Below are positions 16,269 through 24,955 of a stretch of 64,000 bases of DNA, one piece after another. This DNA is from Rufibacter sp. XAAS-G3-1 (GTDB taxonomy: Bacteria; Bacteroidota; Bacteroidia; Cytophagales; Hymenobacteraceae). The notes beneath the pieces were generated by a model, which was not told the DNA's origin, did no database searches, and saw only the letters and a list, made by a program, of their open reading frames with translations. The DNA lies in contig NZ_JABFAM010000019.1 of the NCBI RefSeq assembly GCF_013623775.1, forward strand, positions 1 to 64,000, in the 5' to 3' direction. Position numbers and translations under genes: made by a program. The stretch's first letter is position 1; every line of letters starts with the position of its first letter.

Positions 16269-18698
16269 ATGAAAACACCAATGAAGAATCTAACCGTTTT
16301 TGGCAGAGCTGGTTTCAGGGTCATGTTAGGCTTAGGCTTGTTTTACGGAATAACAGCCAATGTCTACGGCCAAGCCGCTTCCTCTTCAACTCTGCCCGCT
16401 CGTCTGCAAGAATTCCAGAGCAAAGCCGTCCAGGAGAAGGTCTTCCTGCACCTAGACCGTACCGCCTACGCCAGCGGCGACATCATGTGGTTTAAAGTGT
16501 ACAACGTAGACGGAACGCTGCACCAACCGCTGGACATGAGCAAAGTTGCCTACGTAGAGGTATTGGATGCGGGCCGCCAACCTGTTCTGCAGGGGAAAAT
16601 CGCGTTAAAGGAAGGTGCCGGCAATGGGTCTTTTGTGTTACCGGTGACCCTGGAGGCAGGCAATTACATGGTACGGGCCTATACCAACTGGATGAAAAAC
16701 TTCAGCCCCGACTTTTATTTTGAACAGCCGGTGGCCATCATCAACACCTTTCAGCCGTTAGCCTTAAAACCCGTCCCTGACACGGCCACATACGCGATAC
16801 AGTTTTTCCCCGAGGGGGGAAACCTTGTCACTGGCTTACCCGGCAAAGTAGCTTTCAAGGCCACAAACCGCAAGACCGGCAAAGGCACCAGTTGCCAGGG
16901 CGAAATACGGGACAATGCCGGTCATGTAGTGACCACTTTCCAGCCTACAAAGCACGGAATAGGCCATTTTATCCTCCCCCCTGCCGCTGGAGAATACACG
17001 GCCGTGGCTACGTTTCCGGGGGGAAAAGTGGTTCGGCAGAAATTGCCCCAGCTTCAGGAAACAGGCTATCATCTAAACCTGACTGAAAGCAGCCCCGGTG
17101 AGCTTCAGATTACTACTTACGCTACAAACCAGCAACCGGAACAACTTTACCTTCTGGGCCACACGCGGCAAAAGGTGGTTGTAGCGGCTACCACTATCAT
17201 GGCCAATGGGAAAGCCACCTTTTCAGTGGTCAAAGATTCTCTGGCGGCGGGCATCACCCATTTTACCGTTTTCAACAGCCAGCAAAAACCGATAGCCGAA
17301 CGGCTCTTCTTCAAACGCCCTACAAAGCAACTGGAAATAGAAACCGTCTTACAGAACAATCCGTTTGGCGCGCGCGAGAAGGTAGTGCTGGACTTACTTA
17401 CCCAACGGCAGCCGGGGGTGGCAACTGCGGCCAATCTATCGTTGGCGGTCTTCAAAGCAGACAGCCTCCAAGCCACTGACATCGCCGACATCACCGCGTA
17501 TCTGTATTTATCCTCTGATCTGAAAGGCACGGTAGAGAATGCCGCTTCTTACTTCTCTGAAACTGGCCCGCAGGCAGAGGAAGCCTTTGATAACCTCATG
17601 TTAACCCATGGCTGGCGCCGCTTTACCTGGGAGGACGTGCTAAGCCAGAAAACACCCACCTTTCAATTTCTTCCAGAATATGAGGGCCACCTGATCCAGG
17701 GGAAAGTTACCCATAATGCCACCGGCACCCCAGCCAGCGATGTTAGAGCTTACCTGGCCGCACCGGGCAAAAACACCCGCTTTTACAGCAACGTGAGCAA
17801 GGCAGATGGCTCTGTGCTGTTTGCCGTGAAAGATTTCTTTGGGCCGAAGGAAATGGTGGTGCAGACAAACTTCCTAAAAGACAGCACCTACCATTTTGAA
17901 GTTTTCAGCCCGTTTTCCAGTAACTACTCAGAAAAGCGCCCCCCCGCCTTTGATGCCGAAGAAAGCCTGCGCCCGGCCATCCACTTACGCCACCTGGATG
18001 TACAGGCACAGAATATCTATTTTGAGAAATTCCTGAACCGCTACCAAGCCCCGGCCATAGACAGCCTCCCCTTTTACGGCAAACCCAACCAGCAATTCTT
18101 CTTGGACGATTATACCCGCTTTAAAGTGATGGAAGAGGTCATGCGCGAGTATGTACCAGGCGTACTGGTAAGAAAACGCCGCGACGGTTTCCATTTCAGG
18201 GTAATGGATGCACAGAACAGGCTTGTTTTCGAGGAAGATCCCCTCGTCCTGCTAGATGGCGTTCCGGTCTTTGACATAAATAAAATAATGGCCTTTGACC
18301 CGCTGAAGGTGCAAAAGCTGGATGTCATGACCACCAACTATTACAACGGTTCGCTCTCCTCCTACGGAGTGGTAAGTTACACCACCTACAAAGGCGATCT
18401 GGCCGGCTTCCCGATAGACCCCAGAGCCTTGTTGCAGGAATACGAAGGGCTCCAACTACAGCGCGAATTCTACGCCCCTGCCTATGATACCCAGGAACAG
18501 AAACTAAGCCGCCTGCCCGACTGGCGGAACCTGCTGTACTGGGCTCCTGACCTGAATACCGGCCCAGACGGCAAAGCCAGCACCCACTTCTACACTTCTG
18601 ACCAGGCAGGCACGTACACCATTGTGGTGCAGGGCCTAACCCAGGAAGGCTTACCCGGCAGTAAAGTAGTTACCTTTCAGGTGAAGAAACCCTTGTAA
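16269..18698 (+). CDS. secreted MG2-domain protein with a TonB plug-like segment
   Basis: This 809-residue exported protein has a signal peptide (about residues 1-35, ending VYGQA). The N-terminal part contains an MG2 (macroglobulin) domain: VFLHLDRTAYASGDIMWFKVY and AGNYMVRAYTNWMKNF. The central part is a series of beta-sandwich repeats. Near residues 655-705 the segment PLVLLDGVPVFDINKIMAFD followed by VQKLDVMTTNYYNGSLSSYG resembles a TonB plug. It is the third gene of the receptor-DUF4249-MG2 operon. Such trios are common in Cytophagales but no function has been shown; a role in surface uptake or binding is inferred. A start at 16281 is also possible. Confidence 0.8.
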   Translation: MKTPMKNLTVFGRAGFRVMLGLGLFYGITANVYGQAASSSTLPARLQEFQSKAVQEKVFLHLDRTAYASGDIMWFKVYNVDGTLHQPLDMSKVAYVEVLDAGRQPVLQGKIALKEGAGNGSFVLPVTLEAGNYMVRAYTNWMKNFSPDFYFEQPVAIINTFQPLALKPVPDTATYAIQFFPEGGNLVTGLPGKVAFKATNRKTGKGTSCQGEIRDNAGHVVTTFQPTKHGIGHFILPPAAGEYTAVATFPGGKVVRQKLPQLQETGYHLNLTESSPGELQITTYATNQQPEQLYLLGHTRQKVVVAATTIMANGKATFSVVKDSLAAGITHFTVFNSQQKPIAERLFFKRPTKQLEIETVLQNNPFGAREKVVLDLLTQRQPGVATAANLSLAVFKADSLQATDIADITAYLYLSSDLKGTVENAASYFSETGPQAEEAFDNLMLTHGWRRFTWEDVLSQKTPTFQFLPEYEGHLIQGKVTHNATGTPASDVRAYLAAPGKNTRFYSNVSKADGSVLFAVKDFFGPKEMVVQTNFLKDSTYHFEVFSPFSSNYSEKRPPAFDAEESLRPAIHLRHLDVQAQNIYFEKFLNRYQAPAIDSLPFYGKPNQQFFLDDYTRFKVMEEVMREYVPGVLVRKRRDGFHFRVMDAQNRLVFEEDPLVLLDGVPVFDINKIMAFDPLKVQKLDVMTTNYYNGSLSSYGVVSYTTYKGDLAGFPIDPRALLQEYEGLQLQREFYAPAYDTQEQKLSRLPDWRNLLYWAPDLNTGPDGKASTHFYTSDQAGTYTIVVQGLTQEGLPGSKVVTFQVKKPL

Positions 18699-18773
18699 CC
18701 CTCCTTCAAAAACCTGCCAAGTATAAACCAGCGCTACCATCCATTTTCAGCCTCTTTTTCAGAAAACTCGGGT

Positions 18774-18819
18774 AAACCAGAAAGCTACTTCATTGTGTGA
18801 TGGAGTAGCTTTCTGGTTT
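18774..18819 (+). terminator. terminator of the TonB/DUF4249/MG2 operon
   Basis: AAACCAGAAAGCTACT (18774-18789) pairs perfectly with AGTAGCTTTCTGGTTT (18804-18819) around a 14-nt loop. A degenerate P-family half-site precedes it (18745-18770). Confidence 0.75.
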
Positions 18820-18927
18820 CTGCCCCTTACGGTCATTCCCAGGCACATTCAAATGTTAGCCGCTTACCATATTGGCATAATCCAGAACCCTCTATAAATC
18901 GGCCTCTGATAATGCGACTTTATTCCC

Positions 18928-18935
18928 TAATTTTG
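18928..18935 (+). promoter_or_regulatory. possible -7 box of the uvrD/pcrA promoter
   Basis: TAATTTTG fits the TAnnTTTG consensus and lies 30 bp before the ATG at 18966. No clear -33 TTG was seen. Confidence 0.35.
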
Positions 18936-18965
18936 TGTTACTCCTGAAGAAAGAATAACGTGAGC

Positions 18966-21203
18966 ATGGATTACCTGAAACTCCTGAATGAGTCACAGCG
19001 CGCCGCTGTTTTAAATACCGAAGGCCCTTGCATGATCATTGCCGGGGCGGGCTCCGGCAAAACCCGGGTGCTTACCTACCGCATTGCGCATTTGCTGGAG
19101 AAAGGCGTTGATCCGTTCAACATCCTCTCCCTTACCTTTACTAACAAAGCCGCCAAAGAAATGCGCGGCCGGATTGAGAAAGTGGTAGGCCCTGAGGCCA
19201 AGAATCTTTGGATGGGAACCTTCCACTCGGTTTTCTCCCGTATCCTGCGCGCCGAGGCGCAGAAGATTGGCTACCCCAGCCACTTCACCATCTATGACTC
19301 TGATGACTCTAAAACGCTCATCAGGAACATAGTGAAGGAGATGAACCTGGACGACAAGCTCTACAAACCCAACATGGTGCTGGGGCGCATCTCGGCGGCG
19401 AAAAACAAACTCATCTCCGTAGCGCAGTACCTCCGTGACCCTGCTATTCAGGCCGATGACGAGGCGGCGCTTCGCCCGAAAATAGGCCAAATTTTCAAAA
19501 TCTACGCCGAACGGTGCTTCAAGGCCGGGGCCATGGACTTTGACGATTTGCTTTTCAACACCAACGTGCTCTTCAGAGACCACGTGGATGTGCTTAACAA
19601 ATACCAGCACATCTTCAAATATGTGATGGTAGATGAGTACCAAGATACCAACTACAGCCAGTACCTCATCACCCGCAAATTGTCGGCCAAAGACCGCAAC
19701 ATCTGCGTGGTGGGCGATGACGCGCAGAGTATTTATGCCTTCCGCGGCGCCGATATCCAGAACATCCTCAACTTTGAGCGCGATTACCCCGAGCTGGAAG
19801 TGTTCAAACTGGAGCAGAATTACCGTTCTACCCAGCACATTGTGAAGGCGGCCAACAGTGTGATCAAGAACAACAAGGCGCAGCTGCGCAAAGACGTGTT
19901 CTCTGAAAACGAGGAAGGCCATCTCATTGACGTGATCAAAGCCAGCTCAGACAACGAGGAAGGCAAGTTGGTGGCCCACGCCATCTTTGAGGAGAAGATG
20001 AACCACCACCTCTCTTATGAGGATTTCGCCATTCTCTACCGTACCAATGCCCAGAGCCGGGCCATGGAAGAAGCCTTGCGCAAAATGAACATCAAGTACC
20101 GCATTGTGGGCGGCTTGTCGTTCTACCAACGCAAGGAAATCAAAGATTTGATTTCCTACCTGCGGCTAGCCATTAACCACAACGACGAGCAGGCCTTGCG
20201 CCGCGTGATCAACTACCCCAAACGCGGCATAGGCGATACTACCATTGAGAAACTCATTGTCACGGCCAACGAGACCGACCATAGCCTTTGGGAAGTGGTG
20301 AGCCACGCGAGCCAACTGTTAGGCGGAAGAGCCGGTGCGGCCATTGATGATTTCGCCACCAAGATCAAAAGCTTTGCCGTCATCGCGCAAGAGAAAGATG
20401 CCTTTGAGGCGGCCACGTACATCGCCAAGCACTCGGGGCTGGTAGATGACCTGTACTCCGATAAATCGGTGGAAGGGCTGGCACGCTACGAGAACATCCA
20501 GGAGTTGCTGAACGCGATTAAGGAATTCGTGGACGACCCTGAGAAAGAGGAAAACTCCCTGGCCTTGTTCCTACAAGACATTGCCCTGCTCACCGATTCT
20601 GACACCAAAAAGGAAGAGGAAGGTGAGTACGTGACCATGATGACCATTCACTCGGCCAAGGGCTTGGAGTTCAGGAACGTGTTCATTGTGGGCATGGAAG
20701 AAAACCTGTTCCCCAGCCAGATGATGCTACAGTCCCGCGCCGACTTGGAAGAGGAACGCCGTCTGTTCTACGTGGCCATCACCCGCGCCGAAAAGAAGCT
20801 GACTCTCTCCTACGCCACCAGCCGCTACCAGTGGGGAAACCTTCGGGCCGCTGAGAAAAGCCGGTTCATTGATGAGATTGACCCTACATACCTCAACTTT
20901 AAGTTCGGGGATGAGCGGCCCACCTTTGAGAAAGTGTTGCAGCGGAAAACCCCGGCGGCGCAGTTGATTACCCCTGCCAAAAAACCATCGGCCGCGCCGA
21001 CCTACAATCCACCGGCCGATTTCACCCCCAGCGACACGTCTAACCTACAAGCCGGAATGCGCGTAGAGCACCCTAAATTCGGGTTTGGCAAGGTGACCAA
21101 GATTGACAATCAAGGAAACTCCATTAAGGCCATCATTGAGTTTGAAGGCGTGGGCGAGAAAACCCTGCTCTTGAGTTTCGCTAAACTGCGCATCCATACC
21201 TAG
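18966..21203 (+). CDS. pcrA: UvrD/PcrA-type 3'-5' DNA helicase
   Basis: This 745-residue superfamily 1A helicase acts in nucleotide excision repair and in removing replication blocks. It has Walker A GAGSGKT (residues 27-33), the DExx-type box VDEYQDTNYSQ, motif III GDDAQSIYAFRGA, motif IV EQNYRS, motif V TIHSAKGLEF and motif VI VAITRAEKKLTLSYA. The C-terminal tail (RVEHPKFGFGKVTKIDNQG) is the PcrA-type RNA polymerase-binding domain. ATG 18966 is preferred over GTG 18960, because MDYLKLLNESQRAAV is the family N-terminus. Monocistronic. Confidence 0.95.
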   Translation: MDYLKLLNESQRAAVLNTEGPCMIIAGAGSGKTRVLTYRIAHLLEKGVDPFNILSLTFTNKAAKEMRGRIEKVVGPEAKNLWMGTFHSVFSRILRAEAQKIGYPSHFTIYDSDDSKTLIRNIVKEMNLDDKLYKPNMVLGRISAAKNKLISVAQYLRDPAIQADDEAALRPKIGQIFKIYAERCFKAGAMDFDDLLFNTNVLFRDHVDVLNKYQHIFKYVMVDEYQDTNYSQYLITRKLSAKDRNICVVGDDAQSIYAFRGADIQNILNFERDYPELEVFKLEQNYRSTQHIVKAANSVIKNNKAQLRKDVFSENEEGHLIDVIKASSDNEEGKLVAHAIFEEKMNHHLSYEDFAILYRTNAQSRAMEEALRKMNIKYRIVGGLSFYQRKEIKDLISYLRLAINHNDEQALRRVINYPKRGIGDTTIEKLIVTANETDHSLWEVVSHASQLLGGRAGAAIDDFATKIKSFAVIAQEKDAFEAATYIAKHSGLVDDLYSDKSVEGLARYENIQELLNAIKEFVDDPEKEENSLALFLQDIALLTDSDTKKEEEGEYVTMMTIHSAKGLEFRNVFIVGMEENLFPSQMMLQSRADLEEERRLFYVAITRAEKKLTLSYATSRYQWGNLRAAEKSRFIDEIDPTYLNFKFGDERPTFEKVLQRKTPAAQLITPAKKPSAAPTYNPPADFTPSDTSNLQAGMRVEHPKFGFGKVTKIDNQGNSIKAIIEFEGVGEKTLLLSFAKLRIHT

Positions 21204-21246
21204 TTGTCAATTATGAGTTTTCAGTTGATAGTGCTTTAAAGTAAGT

Positions 21247-21290
21247 ACCTGTTTTGAGGCTGTTTTTCATAAAACAATCCTAAAACAGGT
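21247..21290. repeat. P-family palindrome after pcrA
   Basis: ACCTGTTTTGAGGCTGTTTT is followed by CATAAAACAATCCTAAAACAGGT. The outer arms ACCTGTTTT/AAAACAGGT pair exactly. It could serve as a terminator but has no T tract. Confidence 0.7.
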
Positions 21291-21426
21291 GCAGAGTTTT
21301 CCTATTCCACCAAAGTGACTCTTTTGATTTTACATCTTTCTATTGTACTCTTCCCACTAACAACCAAAAACTGACAACTAACAACTAATTTTTCCTACTT
21401 TTGACTTTGCAACACACACTATCACC

Positions 21427-22098
21427 ATGGTAGCCAGTTCAACATTTAAACAAGAGCTTTTGCTGCGGGAGTACGGCCGCAACGTGCAGAACATAGTACA
21501 GTACCTTCTCACGGTAGAAGACCGCACCAAACGGAATCAACTGGCCCAGTTACTGGTGAACCTGATGGGACGCCTGAACCCCAACGTAAAGGATATTCAG
21601 GATGCCCAACACACCCTTTGGAACCACTTGTTTGTGATGTCTGACGGTAAACTGGACGTTGATGCTCCTTTTGAGTTGAGTGCCATGGAATACCTGAACG
21701 ATAAGCCGCAGCGGGTAGACTATCCCGTCCAAAACCCCAAATACAAGCATTACGGCACCAACCTGGAACGCCTTATTGACAAAGCCAAGCAAATCAATGA
21801 CCCGCAGGAGCGCGAAGCCGCGGTCATCTCCATCGGGAAGTTGATGAAGGTGTTGTACCGCACCTATAACAAAGACAGCGTCACAGACGAGGTAATCCTG
21901 GAGAACCTACGGGAGCTGTCTAAAGGAGAGTTGGATGTAGATGCTTCGCTCATGGAAAGAGGCAATCTTTTTGAAAGCACGGTGAAAGCCCCGCAGGGCC
22001 CTGGCAACAATTACCAGAGAGACCAAAGGGAACAAAGAGACCAGAAGTACAAGAACAACAACCAGAACAAGAATCAGAACCGAGGTAAGAATAAATAA
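21427..22098 (+). CDS. DUF4290 family protein
   Basis: This 223-residue soluble protein belongs to DUF4290, a Bacteroidota family: LLREYGRNVQNIVQYLLTVE at the N-terminus and the central YGTNLERLIDKAKQIND segment are characteristic. The last 35 residues are a low-complexity Gln/Asn/Arg/Lys tail (NQNKNQNRGKNK), probably disordered. It lies 6 bp before murA and is presumably co-transcribed with it, as in many relatives, but no function is known. A TACTTTTG -7-like box lies at 21396-21403. Confidence 0.85.
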   Translation: MVASSTFKQELLLREYGRNVQNIVQYLLTVEDRTKRNQLAQLLVNLMGRLNPNVKDIQDAQHTLWNHLFVMSDGKLDVDAPFELSAMEYLNDKPQRVDYPVQNPKYKHYGTNLERLIDKAKQINDPQEREAAVISIGKLMKVLYRTYNKDSVTDEVILENLRELSKGELDVDASLMERGNLFESTVKAPQGPGNNYQRDQREQRDQKYKNNNQNKNQNRGKNK

Positions 22099-22104
22099 GA
22101 ACGC

Positions 22105-23409
22105 ATGGCTTCTTTTGAAGTAATAGGCGGCCGTACTTTACACGGCGAGATTATCCCGCAGGGAGCGAAGAACGAGGCATTGCAGATTCTGTGTGCCGTT
22201 TTATTGACCGCTGAGCCGGTCATCATTTCCAATGTTCCCAACATACGGGACGTAAACAAGCTCATTGAGCTGTTGCGCGACATGGGCGTAGACGTGGAGC
22301 AAACCGCGCCCGACACCTATGTGTTCAAGGCCGAGGATGTCAACCTGGACTACCTTTCTTCCGATAAATTTGTGGAGCAGGCCCGCGCCATCCGGGGATC
22401 TGTGATGATTCTGGGGCCTATGCTGGCCCGCTACGGCGTAGCCAAACTGCCGAAACCCGGCGGAGACAAGATTGGCCGCAGACGCTTAGACACCCACTTT
22501 GAGGCGTTTGAGAAACTGGGGGCCAAGTTCACGTATGATGCCAGTGACAGCTTCTACCACCTGGAAGGCAAAAACCTGAAAGGCACGTACATGCTGCTGG
22601 ATGAGGCCTCGGTAACCGGAACCGCCAACATTGTGATGGCCGCCGTTTTAGCCGAAGGCATTACCACCATCTACAACGCCGCCTGTGAGCCCTATCTGCA
22701 ACAGCTTTGCAAAATGCTGAACCGCATGGGTGCCAAAATAAGCGGCATTGGTTCAAACCTGCTCATCATTGAGGGCGTGGAGAAATTGGGTGGCACCGAA
22801 CACCGCATGCTCCCCGACATGATTGAGATTGGCTCTTTCATTGGCCTGGCCGGTATGACCGGTTCCGAAATCACCATCAAAAACGCCCAGATTCGGGAGT
22901 TAGGCTTGATTCCAGATACCTTCCGCCGGTTAGGCATTAAGATGGAATTCCACGGTGATGATATTTTCATTCCGGCCCAGGAGCAGTACGAAATTGACAC
23001 CTACATTGACGGCAGCATCTTAACCGTTTCTGACCACACGTGGCCCGGCTTCACCCCAGATTTGCTGAGCATCGCGCTGGTGGTGGCTACCCAAGCCAAA
23101 GGAACGGTGCTCATTCACCAGAAGATGTTTGAAAGCCGCCTGTTCTTCGTGGACAAACTCATTGATATGGGGGCCCAGATTATTCTTTGCGACCCGCACC
23201 GTGCCACCGTCATCGGGCAGAACAGACAGGTTCCGTTACGCGGCATCTCTATGACTTCGCCCGATATCAGGGCTGGGGTTGCCTTGCTTATTGCCGCCCT
23301 TTCGGCCGAAGGCCGCAGTGTGATTCACAACATTGAGCAGATTGACCGCGGTTACCAGAACATTGACGGCCGTCTGAACGCTCTAGGAGCCCAAATCACC
23401 CGTATCTAA
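22105..23409 (+). CDS. murA: UDP-N-acetylglucosamine 1-carboxyvinyltransferase
   Basis: This 434-residue enzyme transfers enolpyruvate from PEP to UDP-GlcNAc, the first committed step of peptidoglycan synthesis. The N-terminal FEVIGGRTLHGEIIPQGAKN, the RAIRGSVMILGPMLARYG segment and the C-terminal IDRGYQNIDGRLNALGA are typical. The active-site loop reads PKPGGDKIGRR: the residue matching the E. coli catalytic Cys115 is Asp121. Enzymes with Asp at this place (for example in Mycobacterium) are active but insensitive to fosfomycin, so intrinsic resistance of the enzyme is expected. It follows the DUF4290 gene by 6 bp. Confidence 0.96.
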   Translation: MASFEVIGGRTLHGEIIPQGAKNEALQILCAVLLTAEPVIISNVPNIRDVNKLIELLRDMGVDVEQTAPDTYVFKAEDVNLDYLSSDKFVEQARAIRGSVMILGPMLARYGVAKLPKPGGDKIGRRRLDTHFEAFEKLGAKFTYDASDSFYHLEGKNLKGTYMLLDEASVTGTANIVMAAVLAEGITTIYNAACEPYLQQLCKMLNRMGAKISGIGSNLLIIEGVEKLGGTEHRMLPDMIEIGSFIGLAGMTGSEITIKNAQIRELGLIPDTFRRLGIKMEFHGDDIFIPAQEQYEIDTYIDGSILTVSDHTWPGFTPDLLSIALVVATQAKGTVLIHQKMFESRLFFVDKLIDMGAQIILCDPHRATVIGQNRQVPLRGISMTSPDIRAGVALLIAALSAEGRSVIHNIEQIDRGYQNIDGRLNALGAQITRI

Positions 23410-23437
23410 ATTTCTCCCGCGAGAAGAACTTTCTTTC

Positions 23438-23500
23438 AGCCCTTCTTTTCAGAAAAGAGCCCAAAAACGGGTTTACTTCTGGGTAGAAGGGCTAAGTTTT
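23438..23500 (+). terminator. terminator after murA containing a P-family element
   Basis: AGCCCTTCT (23438-23446) pairs with AGAAGGGCT (23485-23493), followed by AAGTTTTT. The long loop holds a P-type sequence (TTTTCAGAAAAGAGCCCAAAAACGGG). Confidence 0.65.
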
Positions 23501-23526
23501 TAAGCCTTTCCTCGGCCAATCATTAC

Positions 23527-23756
23527 TCTCTGTTTCTGCCTTACTTTCGCAAAAACGGGCTGTAAACGGAGAAAAACTTATTGTCTCCGTTGTTGGTGTT
23601 CTCACCAACAACTTCTACTCCGTTTAGGTTGATGTGGCTTTGAGAAGGAACCGCTAAAGGATTGTTGGTGAGAACACCAACAAGGGCACAATTCTCTGCC
23701 TGTTTTTCATTCCTGTTTCTACCTTATTTTCGTAAAAATGGGCTATAAACGGGGAT
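23527..23756. repeat. composite repeat: two P-family copies flanking nested inverted repeats
   Basis: Two similar blocks (23527-23572 and 23714-23756: CTGTTTCTGCCTTACTTTCG and CTGTTTCTACCTTATTTTCG, each followed by an AAAACGGGCTGTAAACGG-like half) flank an inverted repeat. Its arms TTGTTGGTG-TTCT-CACCAACAA (23590-23611) and TTGTTGGTG-AGAA-CACCAACAA (23662-23683) are each hairpins. The 23410-23885 gap holds no gene. Confidence 0.6.
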
Positions 23757-23885
23757 AATTTGCTTTTAAGCTTCATTTGTTCTGCGTGAAAAGGAGAGGA
23801 CAAACGCTGCTCTGCGCATTTATATTGTCCTATCATAAAGGGTTACCTTTTTGAGGCTGAAGGGATTAAGGTAAAACTTCTGCCT

Positions 23886-24686
23886 ATGAAAACTAGCTTC
23901 TCCTCACTTCTATTCTTCTGCACCGCCTCGCTCCTTTTAGGCGGATGTTCCACCGACCCGGAAGCCTCTATGAATGAATTGGCGGCCCAACAGGACACCG
24001 TTGAAAATATTACGGTAGCAGATAAAGCCAAACCAGTAAATCAGGAACATGTCATCCGGCAGGCCGAAGTTAAGTTTCAGGTCAAGGATTTAGCGGAGAG
24101 CACGCAACGGGTAGAAAATCTGGTGGAGGAAATGGGCGCCACCCTCGCCCACACCACCCAGCACCAAAGCGAAGACAACAGAACCACCGACTTCGTGATA
24201 CGGGTGCAGCCCGAAAACTTTAAGCCCCTCCTGCGGCAACTCCAAAAGGAAAGCGTGCATCTGGACGTAAGAACCATTACCTCAGAAAATCTGGGGTTGG
24301 AGTATGTAGACCTGCAAGCCAGGAAAAAAGCGAAACTAGCCGTAGAACAACGGTTCCTGGGTCTGTTGAAAGAAGCCAAGACCATCCCACAGATTTTGGA
24401 GGTGGAAGGCCAGCTTCTGACCATACGCGAGGAGATAGAAAGTGCCGAGGCACGCTTGCGGTACCTGCAGAACCAGACTTCCTTCAGCACCATCCGGCTA
24501 TCCATGTACCAAATCGTTCCCGTTACGGTTCCCGAAGGGCCAACGTTTGGCACCAGGTTGGTTGAGGCCTTGAATACCGGCTGGCAACTGTGGCTTTCTC
24601 TGGTAATAGGTCTGTTCTACATCTGGCCCGCTTGGTTGGTAGGTTTTGGCATTATGATTTACCTGCGCAAAAGCAGGGTAGCGTAA
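23886..24686 (+). CDS. DUF4349 lipoprotein with C-terminal membrane helix
   Basis: This 266-residue protein has a lipoprotein signal (LFFCTASLLLGGCSTDPEAS, lipobox LLGGC, Cys about residue 21). The DUF4349 core follows: RQAEVKFQVKDLAESTQRVE, then a long coiled-coil hairpin (ILEVEGQLLTIREEIESAEA and RLRYLQNQTSFSTIRLSM). A membrane helix (LWLSLVIGLFYIWPAWLVGF) lies near the C-terminus. The protein is therefore probably attached to the inner membrane at both ends with the coiled coil outside the cytoplasm. Function unknown. It stands alone, with a strong terminator downstream. Confidence 0.85.
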   Translation: MKTSFSSLLFFCTASLLLGGCSTDPEASMNELAAQQDTVENITVADKAKPVNQEHVIRQAEVKFQVKDLAESTQRVENLVEEMGATLAHTTQHQSEDNRTTDFVIRVQPENFKPLLRQLQKESVHLDVRTITSENLGLEYVDLQARKKAKLAVEQRFLGLLKEAKTIPQILEVEGQLLTIREEIESAEARLRYLQNQTSFSTIRLSMYQIVPVTVPEGPTFGTRLVEALNTGWQLWLSLVIGLFYIWPAWLVGFGIMIYLRKSRVA

Positions 24687-24708
24687 CCGATTTTGGCTTT
24701 GTCTCTAA

Positions 24709-24746
24709 AAGAAAAGACCACTCAAACAGGTGAGTGGTCTTTTCTT
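24709..24746. terminator. bidirectional terminator after the DUF4349 gene
   Basis: AAGAAAAGACCACTCA (24709-24724) pairs perfectly with TGAGTGGTCTTTTCTT (24731-24746) around AACAGG. It lies between convergent genes. Confidence 0.85.
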
Positions 24747-24901
24747 AGACTTGAGTAAAGTTACTCGCTTGCGTCCCGCGAGCGAGTGTTCTTTGTTTAA
24801 CCATTACTTTCCTTCAAACACCAAAGTATGAACCTCTTTCCTGTTTTCTAAACCAGAAAGCGGGAAACCTTTTATCTGGTGCGAGCCTCTGCTTGTGTTC
24901 A

Positions 24902-24941
24902 CGTTTTTAGCCTGTTTTCGCTGAAACACGTCAGAAAACAA
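24902..24941. repeat. P-family palindrome
   Basis: CGTTTTTAGCCTGTTTTCGC is followed by TGAAACACGTCAGAAAACAA. The right half is degenerate. It lies just outside the stop codon of the methyltransferase gene. Confidence 0.5.
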
Positions 24942-24955
24942 CTACAAGAGAAAAG

